Shown piece by piece: positions 6,360 to 6,700 of a stretch of DNA of 6,700 bases (the first letter of the stretch is position 1; the number at the start of each line of letters is the position of its first letter). This DNA comes from Alphaproteobacteria bacterium. Lineage in GTDB: Bacteria > Pseudomonadota > Alphaproteobacteria > Sphingomonadales > Sphingomonadaceae. The translations under genes were made by a program, and so were the position numbers. The stretch covers positions 1 through 6,700 of the forward strand of contig JAENVZ010000066.1 of NCBI GenBank assembly GCA_016650315.1, in the 5' to 3' direction. The notes under the pieces were generated by a model, which worked only from the letters and a program-made list of their open reading frames with translations, had not been told where the DNA came from and did not search any database.

Positions 6360-6700
6360 TTAATCGAAACGATTATTGCGTGGAAATCCTGTTGGCGGCA
6401 TCCGTCCGGCTGCGCCACGCGCCACGCGCCATGGGGTCAGGTCCGTTTCAGTCCGCACGCGCCCGCTGTCGCCGCCCATAGCCCAACTGAGGCCTTCATC
6501 CAGACAAAAAGGAATGATGTCTGACAGCCCGCCATCACGATAGCGCTGCAACTGCACACCCTGCCCTCGCGCCATTTCGGGCAGTTCGGCAAGCGGGAAC
6601 ACCACCAGTTTGCGGTTGTCCCCAATAGCCGCAACATAATCGGCATTGGCAGGAAGCGGCCGTACGGTTTTCAGCTTTGTCCCGGTTTTCAGGTTGACAA
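6360..6700 (-). CDS. parC: DNA topoisomerase IV subunit A, C-terminal end (partial)
   Basis: The gene enters from beyond the right edge; 112 complete codons (6698 down to 6363) and the TAA at 6360-6362 are in the window. ParC with ParE forms topoisomerase IV, which decatenates daughter chromosomes and relaxes supercoils. Only part of the C-terminal DNA-binding (beta-propeller) domain is seen. Recognisable stretches: YVAAIGDNRKLVVFPLAELP, then EMARGQGVQLQRYRDGGLSD, where the RG-x-GV-x-LQ segment is the degenerate counterpart of the GyrA box, and the ending GRMPPTGFPRNNRF, characteristic of alphaproteobacterial ParC. GyrA would show QRRGGRG and a longer tail, so ParC is preferred. The catalytic tyrosine lies outside the window. 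The GTG at 6605 is internal, not a start. The next gene on this strand begins 123 bases downstream. Confidence 0.88.
   Translation of the reverse strand, partial: VNLKTGTKLKTVRPLPANADYVAAIGDNRKLVVFPLAELPEMARGQGVQLQRYRDGGLSDIIPFCLDEGLSWAMGGDSGRVRTETDLTPWRVARGAAGRMPPTGFPRNNRFD

Noticed and set aside
6267..6524. Plus-strand open frame across the parC 3' end
   Set aside because: Overlaps the conserved C-terminal coding sequence of parC in antisense and has no recognisable product.

Overview
The window looks like ordinary chromosomal DNA of an alphaproteobacterium, most likely a sphingomonad (inference). Reasons: moderately high GC with strong GC3 in the coding frames, a class II CCA-adding enzyme ending shortly after its core, a coupled DUF1285 / CoA-type Nudix / CCA gene set, an alphaproteobacterial-style ParC C-terminus, and a putidaredoxin-reductase-type flavoprotein of the kind common in sphingomonads. 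There is no insertion sequence, integrase, CRISPR array, tRNA, rRNA or other sign of recent acquisition.

Layout. (1) 107-1336 (+): NADH-dependent ferredoxin/rubredoxin reductase. It converges on (2) a peroxiredoxin at 1378-1917 (-), and a perfect 10-bp hairpin in the 41-base gap probably ends both transcripts. (3) 1918-2144: a 227-base divergent gap. Its minus strand holds a short reading frame resembling the first ~28 residues of an adrenodoxin-type 2Fe-2S ferredoxin, cut off before the cysteine cluster; I read it as a probable gene remnant, and it is the least ordinary thing in the window. (4) 2145-4521 (+): three genes in an overlapping chain (ATGA, then GTGA): DUF1285 protein, CoA-type Nudix hydrolase, CCA-adding tRNA nucleotidyltransferase. 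(5) 4491-6236 (-): a PAS-GGDEF-EAL protein with a degenerate GGNEF site and an intact EAL site, whose 3' end overlaps the end of the CCA gene by 31 bases. (6) 6360-6700 (-): the last 112 codons of parC, entering from beyond the right edge.

How the genes fit together. The reductase would supply electrons from NADH to a ferredoxin for an oxygenase or P450; the remnant suggests a ferredoxin gene once lay close by. The peroxiredoxin removes peroxides. The three-gene chain joins nucleotide/CoA clean-up with tRNA 3'-end maturation and appears to be translated as a coupled unit. The EAL protein probably degrades c-di-GMP, with PAS and a non-canonical GGDEF domain as sensory modules. ParC is the topoisomerase IV A subunit. 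I found no convincing undescribed multi-gene system.
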